The notes below the pieces were generated by a model. That model searched no databases. It was not told where the DNA came from and was given only the letters and a program-made list of their open reading frames with translations. From Streptomyces himalayensis subsp. himalayensis (GTDB lineage: Bacteria; Actinomycetota; Actinomycetes; Streptomycetales; Streptomycetaceae), in contig NZ_JACEHE010000033.1 in assembly GCF_013778455.1 (NCBI RefSeq), positions 1-64,000 on the forward strand: 64,000 nucleotides of DNA, read 5' to 3'. The translations under genes were made by a program, and so were the position numbers. This document shows, piece by piece, positions 53,390 through 62,719 of this stretch (its first letter is position 1; each line of letters starts with the position of its first letter).

Positions 53390-55339
53390 ATGGCCACCAC
53401 CGAACACCCGCCTGCGAGCCGATTGCGGACGTGGATGCTGGAGGGCCTCTCCGACATGGCGGGCCACCAGCCGGGACCGCACGCCGCGCCGGAGCCCGCG
53501 CACAAGGGGCAGCCGTGGTGGCGGGTGATGTGCCTGACCGGCGTCGACTACTTCTCCACCCTCGGCTACCAGCCGGGCATCGCCGCACTCGCGGCCGGCC
53601 TGCTGTCCCCCATCGCGACCATCGTGCTGGTGATCGTCACGCTGGCGGGCGCGCTGCCGGTGTACCGGCGGGTGGCCGAGGAGAGCCCGCACGGGCAGGG
53701 GTCGATCTCGATGCTGGAGCGGCTGCTGACCTTCTGGAAGGGCAAGCTCTTCGTCCTGACCCTGCTCGGGTTCGCCGCCACGGACTTCCTGATCACCATC
53801 ACGCTCTCCGCGGCGGACGCCTCCACTCACCTGGTGGAGAACCCCCATCTGGCCGACCCTCTGCACAACAAGCAGCTGCTGGTCACCCTGATCCTGATCG
53901 CGTTGCTCGGCGCCGTGTTCCTCAAGGGCTTCCTGGAGGCGATCGGCGTCGCGGTCGCGCTGGTGGGCGTCTATCTCGCGCTGAACGCCGTCGTCGTGGT
54001 GACCGGGCTCTGGCATGTGGTCACCGAGGGCCATGTGATCACCGACTGGTCCTCTGCACTGACGGCCGAGCACGGAAACGTTGTCGCCATGGTCGGCGTG
54101 GCCCTGCTGGTCTTCCCGAAGCTGGCGCTGGGCCTGTCCGGCTTCGAGACCGGCGTGGCGGTCATGCCACACGTCAAGGGCGACCCCGGCGACACGGATG
54201 ACAAGCCCGCCGGCCGTATCCGCGGTACCAAGAAGCTCCTGACCACGGCAGCGTTGATCATGAGCGTGTTCCTGATCAGCACGAGCTTCATCACCACGCT
54301 GCTCATCCCGGAGAAGGAGTTCGAATCGGGTGGCGAGGCCAACGGCCGCGCGCTCGCGTACCTCGCCCACGAGTACCTGGGCAACATCTTCGGCACCGTC
54401 TACGACGTGTCGACGATCGCCATCCTCTGGTTCGCGGGCGCCTCCGCCATGGCCGGACTGCTCAACCTGATGCCGCGCTACCTCCCCCGCTACGGCATGG
54501 CCCCGCACTGGGCCCGCGCCGTCCGCCCGATGGTGATCGTCTTCACCCTGGTCGGCTTCCTGGTCACCTGGATCTTCGACGCGGACGTCAACGCCCAGGG
54601 CGGCGCCTACGCCACCGGCGTGCTGGTCCTGATCAGCTCCGCGGCCATCGCCGTCACCATCGCCGCACGCAAGGCCGGCCAACGGGGCTGGACCATGGCC
54701 TTCGCCGTCATCTCCGCCGTCTTCCTCTACACGACGGTCCTGAACATCATCGAGCGCCCTGACGGCGTGAAGATCGGCGCCTGCTTCATCGCGGCCATCA
54801 TCCTCGTCTCGCTCCTCTCCCGCCTCGCGCGCGCCTTCGAACTCCGCGTCACCGATGTCACGCTCGACGACATGGCCGGGCGCTTCGTCCGCGACATGGC
54901 CCACCGCAAGATCCGGTTCATCGCCAATGAGCCCGACCGCCGCGACGTCGCCGAATACCGCGAGAAGATCGAGCAGATCCGTCATGACAACGATCTCCCG
55001 TCCCAGGAGGACTTCGTCTTCGTCGAGGTGACCGTCGGCGACCCGTCGGAGTTCGAGGCGGGCCTCACGGTACGCGGCGAGGTGCTCCACGACCGCTACC
55101 GCGTCCTGACCCTGGAGAGCTCCTCCATCCCCAACGCCCTCGCCGCTCTGGTCCTGCACGTCCGCGACACCACCGGCTGCACCCCGCACATCTACTTCGA
55201 ATGGACCGAGGGCAACCCCTTCGCCAACTTCCTCCGCTTCTTCCTCTTCGGCCAGGGCGAGGTCGCCCCGGTCACCCGCGAGGTCCTCCGCGAGGCCGAA
55301 CCCGACCGCTCCCGCCGACCCCGCGTCCACGTCGGCTGA
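53390..55339 (+). CDS. APC-superfamily permease (probable K+ or amino-acid transporter)
   Basis: 649 residues. About twelve membrane segments cover residues 45-480, starting with CLTGVDYFSTLGYQPGIAAL and including LALGLSGFETGVAVMPHVKG. A cytoplasmic C-terminal domain of about 150 residues has KIRFIANEPDRRDVAEYREK and VFVEVTVGDPSEF. This layout resembles KUP/KimA-like K+ transporters with a regulatory tail more than amino-acid permeases, and its position divergent from kdp supports K+ transport. AGGAGAG precedes the ATG. Confidence 0.82.
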   Translation: MATTEHPPASRLRTWMLEGLSDMAGHQPGPHAAPEPAHKGQPWWRVMCLTGVDYFSTLGYQPGIAALAAGLLSPIATIVLVIVTLAGALPVYRRVAEESPHGQGSISMLERLLTFWKGKLFVLTLLGFAATDFLITITLSAADASTHLVENPHLADPLHNKQLLVTLILIALLGAVFLKGFLEAIGVAVALVGVYLALNAVVVVTGLWHVVTEGHVITDWSSALTAEHGNVVAMVGVALLVFPKLALGLSGFETGVAVMPHVKGDPGDTDDKPAGRIRGTKKLLTTAALIMSVFLISTSFITTLLIPEKEFESGGEANGRALAYLAHEYLGNIFGTVYDVSTIAILWFAGASAMAGLLNLMPRYLPRYGMAPHWARAVRPMVIVFTLVGFLVTWIFDADVNAQGGAYATGVLVLISSAAIAVTIAARKAGQRGWTMAFAVISAVFLYTTVLNIIERPDGVKIGACFIAAIILVSLLSRLARAFELRVTDVTLDDMAGRFVRDMAHRKIRFIANEPDRRDVAEYREKIEQIRHDNDLPSQEDFVFVEVTVGDPSEFEAGLTVRGEVLHDRYRVLTLESSSIPNALAALVLHVRDTTGCTPHIYFEWTEGNPFANFLRFFLFGQGEVAPVTREVLREAEPDRSRRPRVHVG

Positions 55340-55541
55340 CGGACCGGCATACCGACGACGAGACGACGCAGGCCGTGCTCAGGGTGTCCGGGCTCTGCTG
55401 ACATCCCTGAGAACCCCGGGACGCCCCCCAAAAGTCCCCCTTGTCACAGAGCGGCCGTTAGTCACTACTGTCCCTCGAACACCGGTAGTGTTCCGAACCA
55501 GTTGTGTGACAGTTGGCCAAAGCAGTACGGGAGTTGGGCAC

Positions 55542-57533
55542 GTGCAGACGGGGACGGGTGCGGAGAAGTTCCAGCCGCTGCGGGACGACGACCCGGGTAC
55601 TGCCGGGGGATACCGTCTTGTGGCGCGTCTCGGCGCCGGGGGCATGGGGCGCGTCTACCTGTCGCACACACCCGGCGGAAGACCGGTCGCCGTGAAGGTG
55701 ATTCGCCCCGAACTCGCCGACGACGCCGACTTCCGTGACCGGTTCCGGCAGGAGGTCGCCAACGCCCGCCGCGTCCAGGGCGTGTGCACCGTGCCCGTCC
55801 TGGACAGCGACACCGAAGGACCCATGCCCTGGCTCGCCACCGCCTACGTTCCCGGCCCCTCCCTCGCGGAGGCCGTCAAGGAGCACGGGCCGCTGCCCGC
55901 GGAGACGGTGCTCCTCCTGACAGCGGGGGTGGCCGAGGCGCTCCAGGACATCCACCGCGCCGGGGTCGTGCACCGCGATCTCAAGCCGTCGAATGTGCTT
56001 CTCGCAGCCGACGGTCCCCGTGTCATCGACTTCGGGGTGGCGCGCGCCGTGGACGCCACCGCCCTCACCCACAGCGGTTCCGCGATCGGCACGCCGGCCT
56101 TCATGGCGCCCGAGCAGGCACTCGGCGGGGAGATCACCGGCGCGGCCGACGTGTTCTCGCTCGGCCAGATCACCGCCTTCGCCGCGACCGGCGCGGGCGC
56201 CTTCGGGGACGGACCCTCGCACGGAGTGCTGTACCGCATCGTGCACGAGGAGCCACAGCTAAGCCAACTCCCGGACGTACTGGCGGAGTTGGTGGCCGGC
56301 TGTCTGCACAAGGAGCCGGCGCGGCGCCTGACCCCGGCCGACGTCATACGCCTGTGTGCCGCCGCCAACCCGGAGGGCGGTCTGCGCCGCGTCGAGAGCT
56401 GGCTGCCGTCGTCGGTGGCCGGGCAGCTCGCGCAGCATGCGGCGCGCGAGGCGCAGCCGGCTCGGGCGGACACGATGGCCCTGCGCATCCCCCGGCAGGG
56501 CGCCTTGGGACAGGGGGGCGCTTCGCTCGGCCAGGGCGTGACAGGCGGCGAGTTCGGCGCACCGGCCGCTTTCGGTGCCGCGTCCCCTGACCCGGCCGCA
56601 AACGGCTGCGCATTCGGTGCACCGGCCGGTACCGGTGCTGCGGCCGGTCCCGTTGGTGCCGCCCGTTCCGCCGCACCGGCCGGTCCCGGTGCTGCGGCCG
56701 GTTCCGCCGCGGCCGCAGGTGCGGGTGCAGGCGGCGCGCTGCACTCCGCGTCGACGAGTGCGGCCCTCGTGGAACCTGCGCCACGCGGCCGTACCAAGCG
56801 GTGGGGGCTGGTCACAGGTGGGGCGGTCGTCCTGACCGCGGCCACGGTGACGGGGGCCCTGTTCCTGTCCGGCGTCCTGCGCCCCACCGAACAGGCGGAG
56901 GACGCGAACGCGCAGGCGGGCCAGATCTCGAGCCCCACGGCGGAGCAGCTCCCGACGGCATCCGGTCACCCGTCCGCATCGCCGTCGAAGAAGCCCAAGG
57001 CGAAGAAGACGACGGCCCCCTCCTCATCCCCGAACCGAACGTCCCCGCCCGGCTCCGCCGACCCGGCCACGTCCCCGACACCGGCCGCTGCCCGCAAGCC
57101 GACCGCGACGGCCGCCGCCCAGCCGCCCTCCGTCACCTACACCGGCATTCGCCTGACGGCCAGCCACGACCTGTACCTGGGCGACAGCCCCGTACGCGCC
57201 AAGGCCGACACGGGCACCAGCGACGAGGACTTCACATACGCCGTGTACTCCTCCGGTGCCGTCGTGGCCCCCGGTTCCACCAGCCAGAGCAAGATGACCC
57301 GCCTGGCGCCCCGCGCCGCGGGGACGCTGGATTCGTGCCTCGCACAGACCGGCAGCGAAAGTTACGTCTGGGTCAGGGACCTTGCCGTCGGCGACCGCCT
57401 GTGCGTGATCAGCGGAACCGGCCACGTGGGCCTGATCACCTTCCGCGGCACGGCACCCTCGCCGGATGCGACGGACTACATCACGGTGGACGTCAAGGTC
57501 TGGCGTAACGCGGTGGACCCTGTGGCCGGCTGA
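55542..57533 (+). CDS. membrane Ser/Thr protein kinase (PASTA-less)
   Basis: 663 residues from GTG 55542 (GGGAG upstream). The Hanks-type kinase domain covers about 24-285: P-loop GAGGMG (31-36), Lys52 in VAVKV, catalytic HRDLKPSN (Asp near 145), DFG (163) and APEQ. An Ala/Gly-rich juxtamembrane linker leads to one transmembrane helix (about 423-446) and a Ser/Thr/Pro-rich external stalk. An external globular domain follows (TYTGIRLTASHDLYLGDSPV, SYVWVRDLAVGDRLCVISGT). No PASTA repeats; the external domain is probably a sensor of unknown ligand. Confidence 0.9.
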   Translation: MQTGTGAEKFQPLRDDDPGTAGGYRLVARLGAGGMGRVYLSHTPGGRPVAVKVIRPELADDADFRDRFRQEVANARRVQGVCTVPVLDSDTEGPMPWLATAYVPGPSLAEAVKEHGPLPAETVLLLTAGVAEALQDIHRAGVVHRDLKPSNVLLAADGPRVIDFGVARAVDATALTHSGSAIGTPAFMAPEQALGGEITGAADVFSLGQITAFAATGAGAFGDGPSHGVLYRIVHEEPQLSQLPDVLAELVAGCLHKEPARRLTPADVIRLCAAANPEGGLRRVESWLPSSVAGQLAQHAAREAQPARADTMALRIPRQGALGQGGASLGQGVTGGEFGAPAAFGAASPDPAANGCAFGAPAGTGAAAGPVGAARSAAPAGPGAAAGSAAAAGAGAGGALHSASTSAALVEPAPRGRTKRWGLVTGGAVVLTAATVTGALFLSGVLRPTEQAEDANAQAGQISSPTAEQLPTASGHPSASPSKKPKAKKTTAPSSSPNRTSPPGSADPATSPTPAAARKPTATAAAQPPSVTYTGIRLTASHDLYLGDSPVRAKADTGTSDEDFTYAVYSSGAVVAPGSTSQSKMTRLAPRAAGTLDSCLAQTGSESYVWVRDLAVGDRLCVISGTGHVGLITFRGTAPSPDATDYITVDVKVWRNAVDPVAG

Positions 57534-57583
57534 CGCGCCGGTCTGAACCGTTCAGTGACGGCGCTCCGGGTGGGCACCGGAAA

Positions 57584-58243
57584 CTACGCCACCGGTGCCG
57601 CCCGGATCGCCGAGATGTCGAACTGAAGCCGGATCTTCTCGCTCACCATGCTCCCGCCCGCCTCCAGCCGTTGGTTGTAGACCAGGCCCCACTCCGTGCG
57701 GTCGATGGTGGTCGTGCCGTCGAAGCCGGCGCGTTCGTAGCCGAACGCGTCCCTGACCGAGCCGAGGTAGGTGAGGTCCAGCTCGACGGGCCTGGTGATG
57801 CCGCGGATGGTCAGGTCCCCGGTCATGCGGTAGCTGTCACCGCCCTCGTACACCGTGGAGGTGCTGCGGAAGACCATCTCCGGGTACCGGTTCGCGTTGA
57901 AGAAGTCGGTGCCGACCAGATGCGCGTCACGCTGCTCCACACCGGTGTCGACGCTGGCGACCCGGATCACCAGCTCGGCTCGGGACCGGGAAGGCTGCTC
58001 TCCGTCGAAGTACAGATCGCTCCGGTAGTCGGCGAATGCCCCGCGCACGGTGGTGACCATGGCGTGGCGTACGGAGAAACCGATCCTGCTGTGCGGGCTG
58101 TCGATGGTCCAGTGGCCGGTCAGAGCTGCGAGCGCCGGGTCCAGGACGGCGGTGGCCGTTCCGGAGGCGGTGGGAGCGGTGCGGGGGCCGACAGCCGGCG
58201 AAGGCTCGATTGTGGCGGCTTGGCGACGGCTGAAGAAACCCAT
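57584..58243 (-). CDS. YceI-family lipid-binding protein
   Basis: 219 residues, the YceI beta-barrel: GHWTIDSPHSRIGFSVRHAM, VRGAFADYRSDLYFDGEQP, the TGVEQRDAHLVGTDFFNANRYPEM motif and the DLTIRGITRPVELDL strand. YceI proteins bind isoprenoid-like lipids. The N-terminal extension is not a convincing signal peptide, so it is probably cytoplasmic. It diverges from the mannanase gene. Confidence 0.88.
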   Translation of the reverse strand: MGFFSRRQAATIEPSPAVGPRTAPTASGTATAVLDPALAALTGHWTIDSPHSRIGFSVRHAMVTTVRGAFADYRSDLYFDGEQPSRSRAELVIRVASVDTGVEQRDAHLVGTDFFNANRYPEMVFRSTSTVYEGGDSYRMTGDLTIRGITRPVELDLTYLGSVRDAFGYERAGFDGTTTIDRTEWGLVYNQRLEAGGSMVSEKIRLQFDISAIRAAPVA

Positions 58244-58500
58244 GATGACGTCGTCTCCTTCTTACTGTGGTCACTAACGTGCTATCACGCCCCCGCGCTT
58301 GGCCGCGGTACGGGATGGGTACCGTCGTCCGGATTCCAGGGCTCTACCTGCAAAGATCCACAGCATCAGCACGATTGCAGGCTCGCGCGGCCCCGTCCGT
58401 GGCCCCACGGGATGCCCGTCCCAGTCCAGCCACGCCCACGCACCCCGGATTGCGCCGCAACACGCCCAGCCCTTGACGTGCTCTCGACATGATGGCTTCA

Positions 58501-58514
58501 TGGGAGCGCTCCCA
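58501..58514. promoter_or_regulatory. CebR-type operator
   Basis: TGGGAGCGCTCCCA is the perfect 14-bp palindrome bound by CebR, the cello-oligosaccharide-responsive repressor of Streptomyces cellulose genes. It lies 51 bp before the mannanase start. Confidence 0.85.
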
Positions 58515-58564
58515 AGCTTTCTCCTGATGCCCGAGTTTCTTGACGCTCACTCTCTGGAGTCGCA

Positions 58565-60226
58565 GTGAGAACAACAAGAAGCACGACACGAAAGAGCTCC
58601 GTCACCGCCCTGCTGTCCGGACTGGCCGCCCTCCTCGGGCTCGTCGTTCTCGGCGCCCTCTGCCCGACGACCGCGCAGGCACAGTCGCCCAGCGCCCTCG
58701 CCACCGGCCTGCACATCAGCAACGGCCGCTTACTCGAAGGCAACGGCAACGACTTCATCATGCGCGGCGTCAACCACGCCCACACCTGGTACCCGGGCGA
58801 GACGCAGTCGCTGGCCCACATCAAGGCGCTGGGCGCCAACACCGTCCGCGTCGTCCTCTCCAACGGCCACCGCTGGACCGAGAACAGCGCCGAGGACGTG
58901 GCCGGCGTCATCGACCAGTGCAAGGCCAACCGGCTCATCTGCGTGCTGGAGGTGCACGACACGACCGGCTACGGCGAGGAGGCCGCGACCCTCGACCAGG
59001 CGGCCGACTACTGGATAGGCCTGAAGGACGTACTCGCAGGCGAAGAGAACTACGTCATCGTCAACATCGGCAACGAGCCCTGGGGCAACACCAACCCCGC
59101 CGGCTGGACCGAGCCCACCATCGCCGCCGTCAAGAAGCTGCGCAACGCCGGGTTCCAGCACACGATCATGGTGGACGCGCCCAACTGGGGCCAGGACTGG
59201 CAAGGCGTCATGCGCGCCAACGCCCAGTCCGTCTACGACGCCGACCCCACCGGCAACCTGATCTTCTCGATCCACATGTACAGCGTCTACGACACCGCCC
59301 AGGAGATCACCGACTACCTGAACGCCTTCGTCAACGCCGAACTGCCCATCCTCATCGGCGAGTTCGGAGGCCCCCCGGACCAGTACGGTGACCCGGACGA
59401 GGACACCATGATGGCCGCCGCCGAGCAGCTCCGGCTCGGCTACCTGGCCTGGTCGTGGAGCGGCAACACCGACCCCATCCTCGACCTGGCGATCGGCTTC
59501 GACCCGAACCAGCTCAGCTCCTGGGGCCAGCGCATCTTCAACGGCGCCAACGGCATCGCCCAGACCTCCCGGGAAGCCACCGTCTACGACGACGACCCGG
59601 GCGACACCCAGGCCCCCACCACCCCCGGCACCCCGACCGCCTCCGCGGTGGCGGCCACCTCCGTCACCCTCGCCTGGACCGCCGCCACCGACAACGTCGG
59701 CGTCACCGGCTACGACATCGTCCGCGTCAGTGGCGGCTCCGAGACCACAGTCGCCGCCTCCGCCACCAACACCGCCACCGTGACCGGCCTCACCGCCGAC
59801 ACGACGTACACCTTCGCCGTCTACGCACGCGACGCCGCCGGGAACCGCTCCGAACGCTCGGCCACGGTGAGCGTCACCACCGACGAAGACGGCAGCACAC
59901 CCGGCGTGAGCTGCTCCGTCGGCTACCGCGTCGTCAACGAGTGGTCGGGCGGCTTCCAGGGCGAGATCACGATCCGCAACACCGGCACCACCGCCGTCAG
60001 CGGCTGGACGCTGGCCTTCGCCTTCGCCAACGGCCAGACCATCACCAACATGTGGGGAGGCACCCCCACTCAGGACGGCGGGACGGTGAGCGTCGCCCCA
60101 GCCTCGTACACCGCCACCATCCCCGCCAGCGGCTCGGTCACTGTCGGCTTCACCGCCGGCAAGGGCGGCACCAACGCCGCCCCGACCGCGTTCACCCTCA
60201 GCGGTACCACCTGCGCCACCGCCTGA
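58565..60226 (+). CDS. secreted GH5 beta-mannanase with FN3 and CBM2 domains
   Basis: 553 residues. Signal peptide 1-40, ending in TTAQAQS. The GH5 catalytic domain covers about 42-345, with MRGVNHAHTWYP, the acid/base Glu in VNIGNEPWG (about 170) and the nucleophile Glu in LIGEFGG (about 265). A fibronectin type III module covers about 350-438. A family 2 carbohydrate-binding module covers 445-553 (CSVGYRVVNEWSGGFQGEIT, WTLAFAFANGQ, WGG). The layout matches Streptomyces mannanases. A TTA codon at residue 56 makes translation depend on the bldA tRNA, and a CebR operator upstream ties transcription to cello-oligosaccharides. Confidence 0.93.
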   Translation: MRTTRSTTRKSSVTALLSGLAALLGLVVLGALCPTTAQAQSPSALATGLHISNGRLLEGNGNDFIMRGVNHAHTWYPGETQSLAHIKALGANTVRVVLSNGHRWTENSAEDVAGVIDQCKANRLICVLEVHDTTGYGEEAATLDQAADYWIGLKDVLAGEENYVIVNIGNEPWGNTNPAGWTEPTIAAVKKLRNAGFQHTIMVDAPNWGQDWQGVMRANAQSVYDADPTGNLIFSIHMYSVYDTAQEITDYLNAFVNAELPILIGEFGGPPDQYGDPDEDTMMAAAEQLRLGYLAWSWSGNTDPILDLAIGFDPNQLSSWGQRIFNGANGIAQTSREATVYDDDPGDTQAPTTPGTPTASAVAATSVTLAWTAATDNVGVTGYDIVRVSGGSETTVAASATNTATVTGLTADTTYTFAVYARDAAGNRSERSATVSVTTDEDGSTPGVSCSVGYRVVNEWSGGFQGEITIRNTGTTAVSGWTLAFAFANGQTITNMWGGTPTQDGGTVSVAPASYTATIPASGSVTVGFTAGKGGTNAAPTAFTLSGTTCATA

Positions 60227-60231
60227 CCGGG

Positions 60232-60280
60232 CCGTGCCCGCTGACCGGCGGAGGTCACTCGCCGCCGCCGGTCAGCACGG
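60232..60280 (+). terminator. hairpin terminator after the mannanase gene
   Basis: A 12-bp stem, GCTGACCGGCGG (60240-60251) with CCGCCGGTCAGC (60265-60276), is partly extended by CCGTGC and CACGG flanks. It begins 13 bases after the stop codon. Confidence 0.75.
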
Positions 60281-60529
60281 CGCCCGCTCGTCCTCGCGCC
60301 GGATCGACATCAGCCCGTCTGCCGGAGGTGGACTGCGCGGCCCCCTTGCCGGGAAGGCCGCGCACTCCGCCTCGTCGTCTCTCGTCGCTTGGTCCGCACG
60401 GGCGACCGAGCAAGGGCAGGCACTGCGGCGGCATCGGCATGTTGCTCGCCGGCTCGGGTTGGTGGAGCGGCGGACGGTGACGTCGCCGGCGCGGTCAGAG
60501 CGGCGTCGCGGCCACCGCGCCGCCGCCCG
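60281..60529. other. short non-coding stretch
   Basis: About 250 bp between the mannanase terminator and the VOC gene. Open frames on both strands lack motifs; I see no gene. Confidence 0.3.
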
Positions 60530-61045
60530 TCACAGCACCTCGTTTCCGTACATCTCGCCGAGCGGATCGGCGATGAGTTCGATGCGGGCGCCGTCGGGGT
60601 CCCGGAAGTACGCGGAGACCTCGCTGTGCACCACATGGTCGACGCCGGCCTGCTCGAGCTTGCCGACCAGGTGGCGCCAGCGGTCAGGCTCCACTGAGAT
60701 CGCGACGTGGTGCAGGCCTCCGAGGACTTCGGCGTACGGACCCACGTCCAGTCCGGGGAAGTCGAAGAAGGCGAGCAGGTTGCCATTGCCGATGTCGAAG
60801 AAGAAGTGCGACGAGCCTGGGTAGTCGCGGTTCTCGATCAGCTCCGTCAGCGGAAACTCCAGCACGTCCTGGTAAAAGCGGACGGTCCGCTCGACGTCGC
60901 TGCTGATCAGCGCGGTGTGGTGCAGGCCCCGGGCGGACGAGGCAGGCCGCTGATCGCTCGGCCGCAGGTACTGGTCTCGGATACGCTGCCGCTCCGCCTC
61001 AAAGGCCGACCGGTCCGGCTGTGCATCCGCTTGTGCCTTCGTCAT
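60530..61045 (-). CDS. VOC (glyoxalase/bleomycin-resistance fold) family protein
   Basis: 171 residues. A single pair of beta-alpha-beta-beta-beta modules: LHHTALISSDVERTVRFYQD, SHFFFDIGNGNLLAFFDF, LHHVAISVEPDRW and AYFRDPDGARIELIAD. The metal ligands His in LHH, His in LHHVA and Glu in RIEL are present. It may be a lyase, dioxygenase or small-molecule-binding protein. GAGGAGAG precedes the ATG at 61045; a longer frame to 61216 is unsupported. Confidence 0.85.
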   Translation of the reverse strand: MTKAQADAQPDRSAFEAERQRIRDQYLRPSDQRPASSARGLHHTALISSDVERTVRFYQDVLEFPLTELIENRDYPGSSHFFFDIGNGNLLAFFDFPGLDVGPYAEVLGGLHHVAISVEPDRWRHLVGKLEQAGVDHVVHSEVSAYFRDPDGARIELIADPLGEMYGNEVL

Positions 61046-61225
61046 CTCTCTCCTCGGTAGGGGTGAAGTCCCTCGGCCCTCCCTTACCAGGATCTCGTCC
61101 GGTGCCGTGGCAGTCACCTTCTGGTAAACGGTGGCAGCGAAGCGGACGCTGGAATCCCGGTCGACGGCGGCCTGACCGCGCACGGCGGCGTCAAGTCCAT
61201 CTCGGACGCGCTGCACCCTGGAGCG

Positions 61226-61570
61226 TCATGAGGCGGCCAACTCCGCATCCAGCCACTGCAGGACCTCGGGAGTCACGGGATCGGTGATGTCGGTGAACTC
61301 GTCATGCTTGGTGAGGTACTTCGCCACATATGGGCAGACCGGCACGATGCGCTTCCCGCTCTTGCGTACGTCGGTCAGGGCCTCGTGCACGAGGAGTGAG
61401 GCCAGTCCCTGGCCGGCGAAGGTGTCGTCGATTTCCGTGTGAAAGAAGACCCGCTGTCCGTCCCGGTCGCGGTACGCGGTGAAGCCCGCGGTCTTGCCGT
61501 CGACGAGGATGGCGTACCGGTGCCGGGCGTCGATCCGCTCCACGACCGGAGCGGAGGCGTTCTGTGTCAT
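61226..61570 (-). CDS. small GNAT-family acetyltransferase
   Basis: 114 residues of the compact Yjdj/GTT1-like GNAT group: HRYAILVDGKTAGFTAYRDR, VFFHTEIDDTFAGQGLASLL, VHEALTDVRKSGKRIVPVCP and YVAKYL. This group acts on unknown substrates. ATG 61570 follows AAAGG. It lies 37 bp upstream of the 3' end of the pirin gene on the same strand, possibly in one transcript. Confidence 0.85.
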   Translation of the reverse strand: MTQNASAPVVERIDARHRYAILVDGKTAGFTAYRDRDGQRVFFHTEIDDTFAGQGLASLLVHEALTDVRKSGKRIVPVCPYVAKYLTKHDEFTDITDPVTPEVLQWLDAELAAS

Positions 61571-61606
61571 GGCATGCCTTTCAGCTGTGTGCGGCACCGC
61601 GTCGTC

Positions 61607-62596
61607 TCAGCGCCGCGGCGGGTTCCTGCGCGGGCGGATGGTGGCGTTCGGCAGGGCGGGCGCCGGAAGACGCTCCCCTGCGTACCCCTCGACGACACCG
61701 AAACGCTCGGAAGCGCTCGCCCACTCCTCGCGGGCCTGGACGATGTCCTCGTGGCTGCGGCCGATGAAGTTCCACCACATGACGATCTCCTCCTCGAACG
61801 GCGTACCGCCGAGCAGCAGCAACCGCGTCGTGTCATCGGACTCGTTCGTCAGCGTCAATGTGTCGTACCCGGGACCGACATAACCCAACTCCGCCCTCCG
61901 TACGAGGGTTTCACCCAGGCGGACACTCCCGTCATCGACCAGTACGCCGTGCTCGAAGCCGGTGTCCACGGCAAGGGTGACGGTCGCGCGCGGGTCGAGG
62001 AGCAGTTCGGCACCGAGGAGGGGCGTGAACGTCCGTACCGGGGCGGTGTCCCCCGCGAGAGACCCCAGGAAGACCCTGACCTCTGCTCCGGCCAGGCGGA
62101 CCGGCTCGGGCGCGTAGTGCTGGAAGTCGCGCTCCGCGTGCCGGTGCTCTTCGGGCAGCGCCACCCACAGCTGGGCTCCGTGCAGGACCGTGGTGCTCGG
62201 GGTCGAGACCTCCGAGTGGCTGATGCCGTACCCGCCCGTCATGAGGTTGAGCTCGCCCGGTCGTACGAAGGCGTGGCTGCCCAGGCTGTCGCGGTGCTCG
62301 ATCTCCCCGCTGAACAGCCAGGACACCGTCTGCAGCCCGGTGTGCGGATGGGGAGGTACCTGCATGCCGCCCGTCTCGGCGACGCTGTCGGGGCCGTAGT
62401 GATCGGCGAAGCACCAGGCACCGATCAGGGTGCGGTCCCGCTGCGGCAGGGTGCGCCGCACCGTCATCGCGCGCGGGCCGCCCAAGGGCACATCACGCGC
62501 GGGAAGCACGTCGACGTGCGGAATGCCGTCCCCGCGCTCCTCGGTCACCGACGCTGCGCAGCGCACCTCGGAAGGCTCTGTTTCGACGTTGCTCAA
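61607..62596 (-). CDS. pirin-family protein
   Basis: 329 residues with the double-cupin pirin fold. The N-terminal cupin metal site is VPPHPHTGLQTVSWLFSGEI and MTGGYGISHSE (His, His, His, Glu pattern), and the C-terminal domain has FEEEIVMWWNFIGRSHEDIV. Bacterial pirins can show quercetinase-like dioxygenase activity or act as redox cofactors. The start diverges from the AhpD-like gene across a palindrome. Confidence 0.88.
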   Translation of the reverse strand: MSNVETEPSEVRCAASVTEERGDGIPHVDVLPARDVPLGGPRAMTVRRTLPQRDRTLIGAWCFADHYGPDSVAETGGMQVPPHPHTGLQTVSWLFSGEIEHRDSLGSHAFVRPGELNLMTGGYGISHSEVSTPSTTVLHGAQLWVALPEEHRHAERDFQHYAPEPVRLAGAEVRVFLGSLAGDTAPVRTFTPLLGAELLLDPRATVTLAVDTGFEHGVLVDDGSVRLGETLVRRAELGYVGPGYDTLTLTNESDDTTRLLLLGGTPFEEEIVMWWNFIGRSHEDIVQAREEWASASERFGVVEGYAGERLPAPALPNATIRPRRNPPRR

Positions 62597-62624
62597 CGCT
62601 CGTCACCTCCCAAAGTCCAATGTT

Positions 62625-62638
62625 GTTGAGCGATCAAC
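62625..62638. promoter_or_regulatory. palindrome between pirin and AhpD-like genes
   Basis: GTTGAGCGATCAAC has five perfectly paired bases on each side and lies in the 123-bp divergent promoter region. It is a likely operator of an unlinked regulator that controls both genes. Confidence 0.5.
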
Positions 62639-62719
62639 TACCATGTTTGATCATAGGCCACCACCGTCCGAAACGCACGGCGGAACGAGTAGGACCGCCG
62701 TCCCCCGAGGGAGACCGGA

